The notes below the pieces were generated by a model that was not told the origin of the DNA, made no database searches, and saw nothing but the letters and a program-made list of their open reading frames with translations. From Aspidapion aeneum (taxonomy: Eukaryota > Arthropoda > Insecta > Coleoptera > Brentidae), in NCBI GenBank assembly GCA_963576565.1, contig OY755040.1, forward strand, positions 85,871,321 through 85,935,320: DNA of 64,000 nucleotides, given 5' to 3'. Below are positions 22,567 to 33,795 of this stretch, piece after piece. The translations under genes were made by a program, and so were the position numbers. Within the stretch, counting starts at the first letter, position 1. Every line of letters starts with the position of its first letter.

Positions 22567-23417
22567 CCTTTCTAGCGTTACTCCTACTTTACTACCCTAA
22601 TCGTCGTTTTTTTTATATAGTAGGTAGACTTTTTGATAAAAATACATAGTGACTTTGATCCGCCTGTCACTAAACTCAAAGTTAGGAGTAAACTAATCGG
22701 CATATAGTCATTAATTAACATACATTTTTAGAGTTCTTGCTGTAAAACATTCACACAAAATTTCCAATTATAGGTCGTGCATTTATTCAAATTGAATAGA
22801 AATCAATTTCTTTATCGCCTTTTTTTTTTGCTTTGCTTCGAAGCCGGCAGTTAGCAGCCGGTCTCTGTCGCTTAGTAACGGGAATGGATTCTCATATAGT
22901 ATAGAACGTATAGTCGTCTCATTTAGCTTTTGCTTCACCGTTGATTTCACACTCGCAATTAGAATTTAGCCACACTCCATATTAGAATCTACTGTATGCA
23001 TTGCTTTAGTACGCTGTGTCCAGCCATTAGAATACACAGTGACACGTATAAATTGAAAATTGTAGTAGCTTTTTTCTGAAACCATAAAATAATTAATTAT
23101 AGATGCTAATTAGGTAAATAACTGATAAAATTAATTGCGTATTTAGTAGTAGGAGCATTTTTTCTTAAAATTTCCAATTAATTGCTCAATTTATTAGTTG
23201 AGAAAAAATAGTAGAAAAATTTTGTTTTCAACAAATAGTAGCACTCGTTAACCACGTTTAGACAACTTCATTAAATTGGTAGTTAGTAGATTTCTCGCCA
23301 TTTATTAAGTTTAAAATTTAACTTAGGAAATAAATAATTTTTTTTAAAAATTTTTAAATTTAAAATATAAAACAGATTTTTTTATAATTTTTAATTTGGT
23401 TTAATTATTAAGCTACA
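22567..23417 (+). other. BEL/Pao 5' untranslated leader
   Basis: About 850 bp between primer site and the first gag Met, AT-rich, without a long frame. Confidence 0.7.
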
Positions 23418-23858
23418 ATGTCAGATAAAGTTAGAAAAGCAACAAACTTAAGACTGAGTGAAATTAGTCGCATGACTGAAATATACGATTTTGCTATAAA
23501 AGCTGAGACTGATAGCAAATATCATGCTTCACTCAAGGTTCGCTATCAAGACCTAGAACAAATTAGAGATGATTTCTGTAAACAGCATAACATTTTGATA
23601 GGTTTATTAGATGAACAGGATGATTTTCAAGCTGAAGATAAAGTTCGAGCTGATTTTGAAAATAAATTCTGGCATATTAACTTACCGTAAAAAAAAATAT
23701 ATATTAAAAGCATATATTTTAGCTTATTTTCTTATACGGCTAGTGAAACGCAATCTTCTGTTTCCTTATCACAGGCACCTCAGTTTACTAATAATCTTAA
23801 ACCTTTAGATTTACCTATTTTTAGAGGAGATGTAACTTCATTTCCTAGTTTCAAAGAT
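23418..23858 (+). pseudogene. BEL/Pao Gag N-terminal part
   Basis: Start of the Gag structural protein, which assembles the cytoplasmic particle. The first frame (23418-23690) begins MSDKVRKATNLRLSEISR and has a charged helical look with a likely coiled coil. It stops at HINLP. Gag resumes in another frame from about 23740 (SETQSSVSLSQ, then NLKPLDLPIFRGD), which leads without interruption into the main frame at 23859. So a frame change and local damage lie at about 23690-23740. Confidence 0.75.
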
Positions 23859-25766
23859 ATGTTTGAAGCCCTGGTTCATAACAATCCTCACTTTTCGGAT
23901 GTAACTAAATTCGAATATTTACTGAAAGCCCTTGAGGAACAGCCAAAACTCCTAGTTCAGCATTTGCCACTAACTCATGCTAATTATTCCATTGCTTATG
24001 ATACTTTGTGTAAAAGATATTATAGAAAACGAATCATAGCAGCTAGTCATTGGTCAGCTATTGAAAATGCTAAAACAGTATCTTCAGAAAATCCTCAAGA
24101 TTTACGTACCCTGTTAGATACCTTTAACGATAATTTAGAGGCCTTGCGCAATTTACAGTTACCTATAGACGCCTGGTCATTTCCATTAGTTCAAATGATT
24201 AATAGAAAAATAGATATTTCCTTAGCAACAAAATTTGAGTTACAGCTTTCTGATTCCAATAAAATGCCTGATTATAAAGAGTTAATAGCGTATTTGGAAA
24301 AACACTGTGAAGCTTTAGATAATGTAGAATTAACCCGAAAAGAAGATAAAAAATTCTTTAAACAATCTATAAATAATAATAGTAGTAGTTTTAAATCAGG
24401 TAGCTCCAGACAAACTTCCAATGTTTTTCTAAGTCAACCCAATCAAAATAATAATAAAAATACTTGTGTAGTTTGCAAACAGGGACCTTATCACACTCTT
24501 TCTAAATGTCAGTTATTTCGCTCAAAAACTCCCAATGAACGTTATAAACTTGCCAAGGCAAATTATTTATGTTTAAATTGCCTTTCTAGATCGCATAGTA
24601 TAAAGGAGTGCCCCTCCACTAATTCCTGTTTTCGTTGCGGTGTTCGTCACCATAGTTTACTTTGTTTCAGTGGAAATGATAGTTCCAATCAAGTTAGCAC
24701 CTTATATAGTAGTCAGAATAATAGTAGTCAGAATAATAGTAGTCAGAATAATAGTAGTCAAAATAATAGAAATTTTCAAGCCTGCAGTACTGTTACACAC
24801 CATAATAGTCAGGGTCCTAAGTACAATCCTGTACACAATCATAGTCAGGGTCCTAACCCCCATTTTAGTAGCTTTAGTTCCACTCCAAATTATTATAATC
24901 AGAGTGTCAATACTCATTGTAGTCCAGTAGCGCATTCTAGTTCTAGTTTCCCGAATTCCATTGGCCACCCCACTAGTTCGGGTGCCAACCACCATGCCAA
25001 TCATAGTAGTATAGTTTCCAATAATGCTAACTCTGTAGCTCAATTACCTCATATTGATAGTCAAAATTCACAAAGCAACCCCAATGCTTTTGTCGGATTA
25101 ACTGTAGACAACCCCTTATGTTTAAGTAGTTGCATCGATTCTTCGGGTGTATTATTATCCACCGCAATAGTAGAAATTTTAGATAGCAAAGGCGATTATC
25201 AACCTATTAGAATAATCGTAGATTCAGGTTCAACCTCAAATTTCATAACGAAAGCTTGTGTTAAACGTCTTGGTTTACATAGTTACAAATCAGATATCGA
25301 TGTGCAAGGCATTGGTGAAGCCCCTATGCTTAAAAGTTGTGAGAGCATTTCTTCTACCATTCGTCCTTCAGGAAAATCTAGTCCCCTTTTAGAATTTAGT
25401 GCCGTAGTTATCCCTAGAATATGTGGAAATCTTCCACTTTCAACACTTTCCACTACTAATTGGCCTTTCTTAAAAAATTGTCAGCTAGCCGATCCTTATT
25501 TTTACAAATCTAGACCGGTTGATATATTAGTAGGAGCTGATATATTTGCAAGAATACTTAAAGATGGAAAGATTGTTGCTGGTCCTAATGATCCAGTGGC
25601 AATTAATAGTATTTTTGGTTATTTGCTTATGGGTAAAACTTGTTCTTCGTCTAAAGTAATTAGTCAATTCATTTCTCAAACATTTTTGGCAATGGACCCT
25701 CGAAGATACCATTCAAAGATTTTGGCTTGTCGAGGAAGTTCCCAAGGTCAATTCAATGTCACCTGA
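23859..25766 (+). pseudogene. BEL/Pao Gag (capsid, zinc knuckles) and protease
   Basis: 635-residue frame, part of one polyprotein whose true start lies upstream at 23418. Capsid-like helices occupy about residues 1-170 (FEALVHNNPHFSDVTKFEYL). Cys/His knuckles follow at about 203-270 (CVVCKQGPYHTLSKC, CLNCLSRSHSIKEC, CFRCGVRHHSLLC). A low-complexity Ser/Asn/Gln/His linker (about 275-410) contains four near-identical SQNNS units. A retropepsin has the catalytic Asp in IIVDSGSTSNFITKACV. Near the C-terminus GADIF and GPNDPVAINSIFGYLLMG match the usual BEL/Pao layout. The frame closes at 25766 while pol continues in another frame from about 25756. Confidence 0.9.
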
Positions 25767-26985
25767 AGATAGTTTAGCTGAAAAAATATTTTCTGAAACC
25801 ACTTATAGAACAGAGACAGGCAGATTTGTAGTATCTCTACCTTTTAAGTCTAGTGAACCTTCTTTTCCCAACAGTAGAGAGTTAGCACTCAAGCAATTCT
25901 TAGCATTAGAACGTAGTTTGTTAAAAAATTCTGATCTTTACATGCAATATTCCGATTTTATGAAGGAATACTTATCTTTAGGACATATGAAAATAGTTTC
26001 ATCTTTGGCAACAACTAAACTTCGCGTGGTTTATAATGGCTCTGCTAAAAGTTCTAGTGATCCTTATTCATTAAACGATTGCCTGCTTCCTGGTCCCAAA
26101 CTTCAAGCTGACATATGTCAATTACTTCTGTTATTTAGATTGGAAAAATTCGTATTTACAGCGGATATCTGTAAAATGTTTAGACAAATTCTAGTTACTC
26201 CTCCTCATCAGGATTATCAACGCGTTCTTTGGCGTTTTCAGCCTGATGGTCCAATCGAAGACATAGCTCTCTGTACTGTTACTTATGGATTAACATGCAG
26301 CCCTTATTTAGCTATCAAATCATTGCTTACTTTAGCTGAGCAGGAGAAAGTTAATTACCCTGAAGCTTCAGAACTAATTATCTCGCACTCATATGTAGAT
26401 GATATAACTGGCATGCATTGTGACCTTGAAGGTGTCAAAAGGATTCAGAAAGACCTAATTTCTCTTCTTGCCAAAGGTGGGTTTCAATTGCGCAAATGGT
26501 GCAGCAATGACCCAAGACTCTTGGCAGACTTTCCTTCTTCTCATCTGTGCAATGAAAATTTATCCTTTGATGCTGATTCCAATAATACTCTTAAAGTTTT
26601 AGGACTTGAGTGGAGTCCATCATCAGATTGCTATCAATTTTCGATAAACTCAATTTTGTCACCGTGTACAAAACGTAATTTACTTAGCAACTTAGCTAAG
26701 ATTTTTGACCCTCTAGGTATCTTAACCCCTGTTACTTTTTTCCTAAAACATTTAATACAGAAGCTTTGGGACTTAAAGCTCAATTGGGATGATCCACCCT
26801 CGATAGAAATTAGTAGAATATGGGAAAAATTTACAAGTGAAGTTAGTTTGCTATCTTTATGTAAAATAACTCGTAGAGTAGTGCCTGATAGTTACCAATC
26901 AATTCAGATTCATGGCTTTTCAGATGCCTCTGAAAAAGGTTATTGTGCTGTTGTTTATTTTAGTTTTTTATTAAAAGATAATTAA
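25756..26985 (+). pseudogene. BEL/Pao reverse transcriptase and RNase H start
   Basis: Copies element RNA into DNA. Visible RT landmarks are LRVVYNGSAKSSSDPYSLND, motif A VFTADICKMFRQILV, and TYGLTCSPYLAIKSL as the motif B region. The YVDD box sits in SHSYVDDITGMH, then GFQLRKWCSN. After a connection region (FDPLGILTPVTFFLKHLIQKLW) RNase H begins with its Asp in GFSDASEKGYCAVVYF, and the frame stops at 26985. The Met at 25756 is only the first in this frame; the true product is a fusion with Gag-protease reached after a frame change near 25750-25766. Confidence 0.92.
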
Positions 26986-27320
26986 TTTTGTGTCAAATTT
27001 GTGACTGCAAAATCCAAAGTAGCCCCTTTAAAAACAATTAGTATACCCCGCCTTGAACTGTGTGGAGCAGTTCTGTTATCAAAATTGTTACATTATGTTC
27101 TAGGAATTTATCAGCCCAGGCTAAAAATTAGTGAAATATACGCTTGGTGTGATTCAACTATAGTCCTTCTTGGATAAAGTCTTCCCCACATAGATTTACC
27201 ACTTTTGTTAGTAATAGATCAACTTTCATCCAAGAAAAAATCCCTTCCTCGCATTGGCATCATGTCATATCTGAGAACAATCCTGCAGATTTAGGTAGTC
27301 GTGGTCTCCTCCCATCTGAG
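26986..27320 (+). pseudogene. BEL/Pao RNase H, broken segment
   Basis: Continues RNase H in shifted frames: [34 protein letters not shown], then AWCDSTIVL with another expected Asp. A stop (TAA) follows at about 27175. Further on, ISENNPADLGSRGLLPSEL in yet another frame matches the end of the domain and leads into the integrase frame. At least two frame changes lie in this short interval. Confidence 0.8.
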
Positions 27321-28502
27321 TTGTCAGAAAGCTCAATGTGGTGGTATGGCCCTAGTTTTTTGTCGCAACACACCGACACATGGACAGAAATAAATCTTCC
27401 ATTGTCTGATGAAGACATTCCTGAACATAGAAAAACATGTCTTCTTGTAGCAGAATTAGAACCCCATTTGTTAGCTCAACTAATAGAAAATATTTCTAGT
27501 TTTGATAGATTACGTAGAGTTTTAGCATATATTTTAAGATTTTTGTCGAATTGTAGAAACAAAATCAAAGTAACTGAACCTCTTACTAGTTTAGAGTTAC
27601 ATCAGTCTGTCATGCTCTTAGTAAAGCATGTACAAACTTTAGCTTTTTCTCATGAAATTGATAGAATCCAACAGCATCTTTTACCCTCAAAATTATTTAG
27701 AAGACTAAGCCCCTTTTTAGATGATGAAAGCATACTTCGCCTTGGTGGCAGATTAAGAAATTCTACTTCGTTGTCCTATCAACAAAAATTTCCTGCTCTA
27801 TTGCCCAACAATCATCGATTTACGGAACTTTTGGTTAGTTATGTACACTTGAAATATTTCCATGCAGGAATTCAATCAATTCAGTACATAATCGCACAAC
27901 AATTTTGGATAATTTCCTGCAAAAATGTAATTAGAAAGGTAGTTTCTAAGTGTATTACTTGCTATAAGATGAATCCAACCCCTGTTCAAGCTCCCATGGG
28001 TGATCTACCCTTGCTTCGCGTGAGCCAAGTTAAGCCTTTTCTTCACACAGGTGTTGACTTCGCAGGTCCCTTTAATCTGTTAATGACTCGCTACCGAGGA
28101 GCTCGCACGACGAAAGCATACCTTTGTCTATTCGTTTGTTATGCTACCAAAGCTTTGCATTTAGAGCTAGTTTCAAGCTTGTCTTCCGATGCTTTTCTGG
28201 CAGCCTTACGTCGCTTTGTAGGCCGTAGAGGCAGACTTGTTTCACTCCACAGTGACTGTGGAACTAATTTTACTGGAGCTTATAGAACTTTATGTAATCT
28301 AATGCGTGATGCTTCGAAAGCAGAAACAATTTCGTGGCATTTTAATCCCCCCTCTGCACCCCATTTTGGCGGTCTTTGGGAATCTTCATTTAAATCCGTT
28401 AAAACTCGTTTGTTACGTATAGTTGGATCTCAAATCTTAACATACGAGGAGATGTACACTCTGCTTGTACAGATAGAAGCCTTTTTAAATAGTAGGCCTT
28501 AG
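27321..28502 (+). pseudogene. BEL/Pao integrase
   Basis: Joins element DNA to the chromosome. The N-terminal zinc-binding module is visible (YVHLKYFHAGIQSIQY, then SKCITCYKM, giving the HH-CC set at about residues 175-215). The catalytic core has Asp in HTGVDFAGPFN, Asp in SLHSDCGTNFTG, and Glu in PHFGGLWESSFKSVK, so the D,D,E triad is complete. The frame stops right after FLNSRP, and the downstream codons continue in another frame (SSDPNDISAITSGHFL). The Met used here is not a natural start; the segment is the end of a polyprotein. Confidence 0.93.
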
Positions 28503-28924
28503 TAGTGATCCGAATGACATTTCGGCAATCACCTCAGGTCATTTTTTGACCTTAGAGTCTCTTAGTGCACTTCCCGAACCCAATTTTAGTGACACCCCCC
28601 CTTAATAGATTAGATCGCTGGCAATTGCTCCAGAAGTTGCACCAGGATTTTTGGTCTCGGTGGTCTAAAGAGTACTTACATACTCTTCACCAACGTGCTA
28701 AATGACATGATAGTAAAGGTTCACTAAAAATTGGTAACCTTGTGGTTATAAAAGAGGATAACACTCCCTGTATGCAATGGCGACTGGGTCGTATTGAGGC
28801 AGTGCATCCAGGTTCGGACGGTGTAGTACGAGTGGCAAGCGTCCGTACCACTAACGGTACTTTAAAGCGACCGGTTGTTAAGCTGTGTCCGCTCCCCATT
28901 GAAGACAATGTAGATAGTAGTTAA
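28503..28924 (+). pseudogene. BEL/Pao integrase C-terminal domain
   Basis: After the shift at 28502 comes SGHFLTLESLSALPEPNF, then another break near 28600 and LNRLDRWQLLQKLHQDFWSR. Following a stop near 28704 the last frame (28742-28924) gives VVIKEDNTPCMQWRLGRIEA, GVVRVASVRTTNGTLKRPVV and KLCPLP. This SH3-like end is characteristic of BEL/Pao integrases. It stops 36 bp before the 3' LTR. Confidence 0.85.
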
Positions 28925-28930
28925 AATTAA

Positions 28931-28960
28931 AAGGGGGAAAACCCCTTTTGGCCGGCGGGA
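28931..28960 (+). promoter_or_regulatory. BEL/Pao polypurine tract region
   Basis: aagggggaaaa (28931-28941) and ggcggga directly before the LTR are purine-rich, as needed for plus-strand priming. The exact tract is uncertain because a short pyrimidine stretch separates the two. Confidence 0.6.
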
Positions 28961-29425
28961 TGTTCGGTCCTCAGTACATTCATTTCGTGTGGATGTTAGA
29001 ATTTAGTTATTTTATTTTTACTTTTTATTGGATAAGATATTTTTTGGCTCACTGTGTAGAATTGGGATTTGTCCACCTTAGCTGTAGCTTTTAGAAAAAT
29101 ATAATGAAAAATCTGTGTGAATTTGTAGTTACAACGGGATATATCGTTTCAAATCCCTATTCAATCACACGGTGTGCAATCAAGTGAAGCACTTTTAGTT
29201 AAATAATTTTAAGTAAATAGATTTACGAATTTTCGCGAGTGTTTTCCCTCGTCCTCCCTTCCTTAAAATCTCTGCAATGGAAACCCCTCAACAGAACTGC
29301 TGAAGCCAGGATAAAGGCGGCCGCCCATCGATCCCACAACACAGCAACGAACAGTGAGTAGAACAAAAACCATTTATACAGTCCATTTTAAATCTCTCCT
29401 GAGTAAATTACTCAACACCCCACCA
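28961..29425 (+). repeat. BEL/Pao 3' LTR
   Basis: Begins TGTTCGGTCC and ends ..CACCCCACCA. It is nearly identical to the 5' LTR, with four or five differences including one T-run length change. Confidence 0.93.
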
Positions 29426-29430
29426 GGTAT
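29426..29430. repeat. Target-site duplication, right (GGTAT)
   Basis: Matches 22074-22078 exactly. Five bases is the usual length for BEL/Pao insertions. Confidence 0.93.
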
Positions 29431-29850
29431 GTCAGTGTATTTTTTTATGTCTGTCCATTTTTCTGTAATGATTTTTTGTATTAATTCTGTTGGAATATTT
29501 GTGTATAGAGATACTACATCTAGAGATATTAATATGTGGTTATTAGGTAATTTTATGTTTTTAATTTTATTCTTAAAGTCTGTGGAGTCTTTTATGTAGT
29601 AGCAATTTTTATTCACAATATTTTGGAGGATATTTTTTAAGTATTTTGATAATTTTTCAGAAGGAGATTGTATACAGGAGACAATCGGTCTTAATGGGAT
29701 ATCTTTTTTGTGAAGTTTTGGTAGGCCGTAAATTCTAGGCGCTTGCGAATTTTGGATTTTTAGGCTTTTGGCGTCGTTAGGAGATATATGTAAATTAAAA
29801 GTTGCTAGTTGATTAATGAACCACATTCCCAAGAAACCTACAAACCTAAA
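29431..29850 (-). pseudogene. Penelope-like element, RT N-terminal half
   Basis: First half of the PLE reverse transcriptase, cut from its C-terminal half at 22078 by the BEL insertion. It reads FLGMWFINQLATFNLHI, then APRIYGLPKLHK, a hallmark PLE segment. LRPIVSCIQSPSEKLSKYL follows, and motif A is ILISLDVVSLYTNIP with the catalytic Asp. No stop interrupts it. The open frame runs on into LTR sequence at 29374-29430 and into an AT-run at 29850-29928, neither of which is PLE coding. The first PLE residues are therefore not fixed. Confidence 0.87.
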
Positions 29851-29859
29851 AATATATAT

Positions 29860-30285
29860 ATATATCGTCCCTAATTTTACAAACGGGCGTTTATCATATG
29901 CCCAACTTTGATATTTTACTGAAACCAACTTACCAATATGCGCCCGAAGTCATATTTCTCGTATCACTGATGTATCTTAGAACTGCATATACGCCACATT
30001 GTGATTTGAAAGAGCAACGCATTTTACCCGAAAAAAAACGATGAGAAATAAAAAGGATTTTGGTAAATTTTATGATATACCCTTTTGTAAAATTAGGGCC
30101 GATATATATGCTCTAGCTTATAAAGTGTTTCTTTGTACAGGGTGATTTTTTATAATTTCAGAGTCCCTGTCACTCGTTTATTATTGCGAGTTGAAAGTTC
30201 AAACAAAAACAGATCGATATGGTTAATTATGGCACTTCAAACTATGCAAAAGTTTTTATTGCTACCTCACTATATACAGGGTGCA
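29860..30285. other. Gene-free AT-rich region
   Basis: An AT dinucleotide run (about 29856-29868) is followed by cctaattttacaaacgggcg and, at about 30085, its near-inverse ttttgtaaaattagggccg, so 29870-30105 is weakly palindromic. No coding signal. Confidence 0.4.
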
Positions 30286-30289
30286 TTAA

Positions 30290-30700
30290 TAAGGTTTTTT
30301 TAAAGCTTAACACCCTCTATATTTTTAATTTTTACCTATCTAGCCCGCGTAGCAATGGCTAGCGAAGGTATTATTTTCGACGCTTAAACTGCTAAATCGG
30401 TTTTCATAAAATTTTCAGGTAAAATAGTGTTCGACACTCTTACGAGCTGATTAGATTTTGGTCAAGATAAGACAATTAAAAACTTAAAAAAATGCTAACT
30501 GAGCTAATGGAGCATGTTTCAATACGGTGTTTTCGGAGTATAGTAGACTATATTTTGATGAATAATTCTTGTTATAACGAAAAACTTTGTTGGAGCTTTA
30601 GTTTCTGAGATATTTACAAAAAACTGATTTCAAGACTAATGACTTGAAGTATGATAATGGGCTAGCTAGGAAGGTGTCAGATCCGTCATGGTTTCATTTA
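30290..30700 (+). repeat. Dispersed repeat family R-A, copy 1
   Basis: agcccgcgtagcaatggcta, aaaatagtgttcgacactct, attagattttggtcaagata and gatatttacaaaaaactgat recur in the same order in reverse orientation at 44290-44625 and 45190-45260. Identity by eye is roughly 70%. No coding capacity seen, so this is an old interspersed repeat of unknown class. Confidence 0.7.
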
Positions 30701-30738
30701 TTTATTTTGATTTTTTGTTATGGTTTTAAAATAAATAT

Positions 30739-31738
30739 ATACCCACATAGCACAAAAATCACATCAACGTTAAATTAACGTGAACAAAAATAACAAAGTT
30801 TTTTTTTACTTGAAAACAACCAAACAAATGTAATATTTATTTTGTTAAATTTACATGCTTAAAGATAACTTAAAAACAAGGAGAAATCAAGCTATAAAAT
30901 GTACTTTTTGATGAAGTTTCTGGTGCTGTGTATATAACGTGTTTTTTACCCTCGTTATTTTTATGTACCAAATTCACACTTGAAAAGTCCTCCACAACAT
31001 GTTCTAAAACGCCATTAGATTAAGACTTCTCAAACCTACTAACTTTTTTTTTACTGCGTTTTTTTTGGTCACGTTTTTTTAATAACATTTTTTTAACTTA
31101 AAAGAGACGCGAAAGGAAGTTATAAAAGTTCACTAGTTTAAGACTACAACACTTTAAGACAATTTTAAAGATGGCTCTCAAGGCAAGACAAAATATCTAT
31201 ATATCTATCTATATACATTATGTTTTTTTTAAAAGCTAAACAAGATTTTTTTAACAGTAAACACTTTCATAGAATATTAATGTTTCTTTATTAGGATAAT
31301 AACAGATGCGTCGTGATCGTGGATCAGGGATCAGTTCCTTAACAGGTTTTTGGAGTTCAGAGGACAAAGCACTGCCTGATAGATTTTGTCAAAGTGAAAA
31401 ATCCCGACAGTAGGTGGCGCTGCTGCTAGTAAAATCTCAAAAATATTCGGTAGAAAAGCAAAGCAAGTCGCGTTTTAAAATTCGTGTAGAAAAGGCGTGA
31501 ATCTAATGTGATAAAAATCACGTGAAACTAACGTAAAAACATTGCTGTTTTAATTTGATAATGGCGTTATTAAAACGCAGTTTTTAGCAACGTTATTTTT
31601 TATAACGGTAATGAATGACCTATTAAGCTTGTTTTCATATATGAAATAAGCGTTTTTTTCTAACAGCTTTTAAAATCAACGTTTTTTTTTCTCACGCCTT
31701 TTTTACGTGTTAAACACGTGATTGTGCTATCTGAGTAT
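30739..31738. mobile_element. MITE-like element, TIR TACCCACATAGCACA
   Basis: The left end tatacccacatagcaca and the inverse of the right end (tatactcagatagcaca) agree at 15 of 17 positions. Sub-terminal sequence is rich in ACGT words (caacgttaaattaacgtga; acgtgttaaacacgtgat). No transposase frame. The ends resemble the element at 56455-57155, suggesting one superfamily. Confidence 0.65.
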
Positions 31739-32071
31739 AGGATATTTTATGAAGAAAGTGCATTATACCTCTGAAAATGTTTTACATAGCATAGACACAT
31801 TATATATTTTCAAAAGCAAAATGAAAAGGCCAATTCAAGAATGTAAAAATATATGTATAGGGTGTTCAACAACGTGATTAATTAAAATAAACAGAACTTA
31901 TTGACGCACCCTGTAAATGATAAGCAGACAACAAAAAATGTTGCAGTACTTAAAATGGCCATAAATTACCAAATTGACCAGTTTTGTTTGAACTTTTGAT
32001 TGCCAATAATAACGGAGTTAGGTAAAGGGATTAAGCAATTATAAAAATACTCTGCCAATATATGGGCCCCT
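31739..32071. other. Gene-free region with a shared repeat block
   Basis: 31919-31975 (gataagcagacaacaaaaaa, gttgcagtacttaaaatggcc) matches a block at about 9968-10030 and its duplicate near 15250. It is otherwise AT-rich without a frame. Confidence 0.5.
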
Positions 32072-32808
32072 AAGCTCACACTAGGTACTATAGTTATAGT
32101 GTACGTGTGAGCTAATATAACTAAAAACTGAAATATATTTTATTCAACTCCAGACTAAATTACCTTTTCTTCGATACCACACAAGCCATGTTTTGACTTA
32201 AACTCAAATTTTTGGAATCTACCCCCACCCTTAAGAAAAACAAAAAACTAAAATGTATTTTGTTAAACTTCGGACTCAATTACCATTTGTTTGATATCAC
32301 ACACGCCATATTTTCACTTAATTTTTAAAATATACCCCCACCCTTTTTTTTTAAATAAATTAAAATTTATTTTGTTTAACTGCAGACTCAATTACCTTTC
32401 GTTTGATATCACACACGCCATATTTTCACATAAACTCTAATTTTTTAAATCTACCCCCACCCTTTTATTTGGTTTGTGTTCGGTGGATTTTGTTCATTTT
32501 TAAATGGGACCATCTCGACGCAAGACCCAGCCTAGGTACCAAATTTCATTAAAATCGGCCAAGCGGTTTTTGAGTTATGCGCGTTGGTCGTTACAGACAG
32601 ACATACAGACATACAGACAGACAGACAGACATACAGACATACAGACAGACAGACAGACAGACAGACGGCGCAACAAAAAAGTTTCAAAATCATCTGAAAC
32701 GCAAAGATATATAAAAAATTTTGAAATCGGAGCAACTTTTTTTTCTCGAAAAAATTAGGATCACCATAGCTCACACTACTATAGTATAGTATATGTGTGA
32801 GCTAAAAT
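32072..32808. repeat. Dispersed repeat, copy 2, bounded by hairpins
   Basis: Same block order as 2210-2895: three tandem units of about 118 bp (32148, 32266, 32384), a unique tail and an ACAG/ACAT microsatellite. Here both ends are preserved as hairpins, taagctcacac...gtgtgagcta (32071-32114) and tagctcacac...gtgtgagcta (32767-32804). Open frames over 32504-32774 on both strands come from the microsatellite and are not genes. Confidence 0.75.
32593..32665. repeat. (ACAG)n/(ACAT)n microsatellite
   Basis: About 18 tetranucleotide units, ACAG with interspersed ACAT, within the dispersed repeat. Confidence 0.9.
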
Positions 32809-32884
32809 CTCCATATACATACAATCCAAAGGATTTAAAAAACGCTAAAGGGTCCAGGGTCTGGTAAAAATTGTATCACTGGTA

Positions 32885-33045
32885 CCCAGTGGCGCACCCA
32901 GGTATATGTCATGGGCGCCCGAGACCCCATGGCGCCATATATTATGCTATTAAATTTTTTCATTTATGAAGTACATAAGTGGAAAATATCTAAAAAACCC
33001 TTAGGCTTAGGGGGGAGGGCCCAATGCATCCTTTAGTGCACCCAT
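32885..33045 (+). repeat. Dispersed repeat family R-B, copy 1
   Basis: cagtggcgcacccaggtata, tgggcgcccgagacccca, gtggaaaatatctaaaaaac and a G-rich end recur in inverse orientation at 63300-63470. Neither copy codes for protein. Confidence 0.7.
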
Positions 33046-33795
33046 GGGTACCTATATATTTTTTGGGATGGAAACCCAAATTGTACCAGGTCCAAAACCT
33101 GTACATCATTTGCTCAACATAAAACTTAGTAAAAAATTGTTGTCCAAATAGTTCATTTATGAATAATATTCGCCTAAATTGACACAAATCACAAAAAACA
33201 CATGAAAGATTGTTGTTCGTTGTTGTTCCGCGAAAATAACTCGATTTTCTTCGCATAACAAAGGTTTTAGATATTGAGTTTGATAAGACTGAAAGCTAAA
33301 TATTAAGTGCTGCTAACTAAAATGAACAAATAGTTGTGAAAACAATGCGATTGTTAAATGATAAATGTTTTGATGTTTTCAAATAGACAGAGTGTAAAAA
33401 AGGTAAGATAAAATGTGCGTTGAGAGTCTCGGAACGACAAAAGTACATAGTAGCCGTAAGTTTATTTTTGTTCATCATTTAATTTGTTTGAAATGACATA
33501 AAAATAAATTTAAAACAAATTTTACAGCATTTGTAACGCTGATAAGACTTTTTTACCCAATCTAAAGTTCGGTGTTGACAATATAATTTTGTGGAGTCTT
33601 TAGATTTTATTAAATTTGGTATTGTTTTGTATGATTTTATATTTAACGATTAAAGTATGTCATTTAAGTGTTTAAAGGTTGTTTAATTCGCACAAATAGA
33701 CAATATAAAATTTTGCGAGTTTAATTATTTGTTTACAAGGATGTGCACAATCAGCAAATGATGAATTACCGGATGATGCTGATTCATGATGATTC
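33046..33795. other. Gene-free AT-rich region
   Basis: Nothing recognised. The minus-strand frame at 32990-33256 overlaps repeat R-B and shows no domain. Confidence 0.45.

Larger units (their letters stand above)
22079..29425 (+). mobile_element. BEL/Pao LTR retrotransposon, complete length
   Basis: A 7347-bp element with two LTRs (466 and 465 bp), 5-bp target duplications, a primer site, gag with zinc knuckles, protease, RT, RNase H and integrase in BEL/Pao order, and a purine-rich tract before the right LTR. It inserted into a PLE of opposite orientation. The LTRs differ at only about four positions, implying recent insertion, yet the coding region has several stops and frame changes. No envelope-like gene was seen between integrase and the 3' LTR. 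Confidence 0.95.

Noticed and set aside
24640..25043. Frames of repeated Ile/Val or Thr/Ile in the BEL gag region
   Set aside because: Shadow frames of the 12-15 bp repeat that encodes the Ser-Gln-Asn linker in Gag.
28961..29430. An envelope gene downstream of BEL integrase
   Set aside because: Only 36 bp separate the last polyprotein stop from the 3' LTR.
32504..32774. Overlapping frames rich in Thr-Asp-Arg-Gln or Cys-Leu-Ser-Val
   Set aside because: Translations of the ACAG microsatellite within a dispersed repeat.
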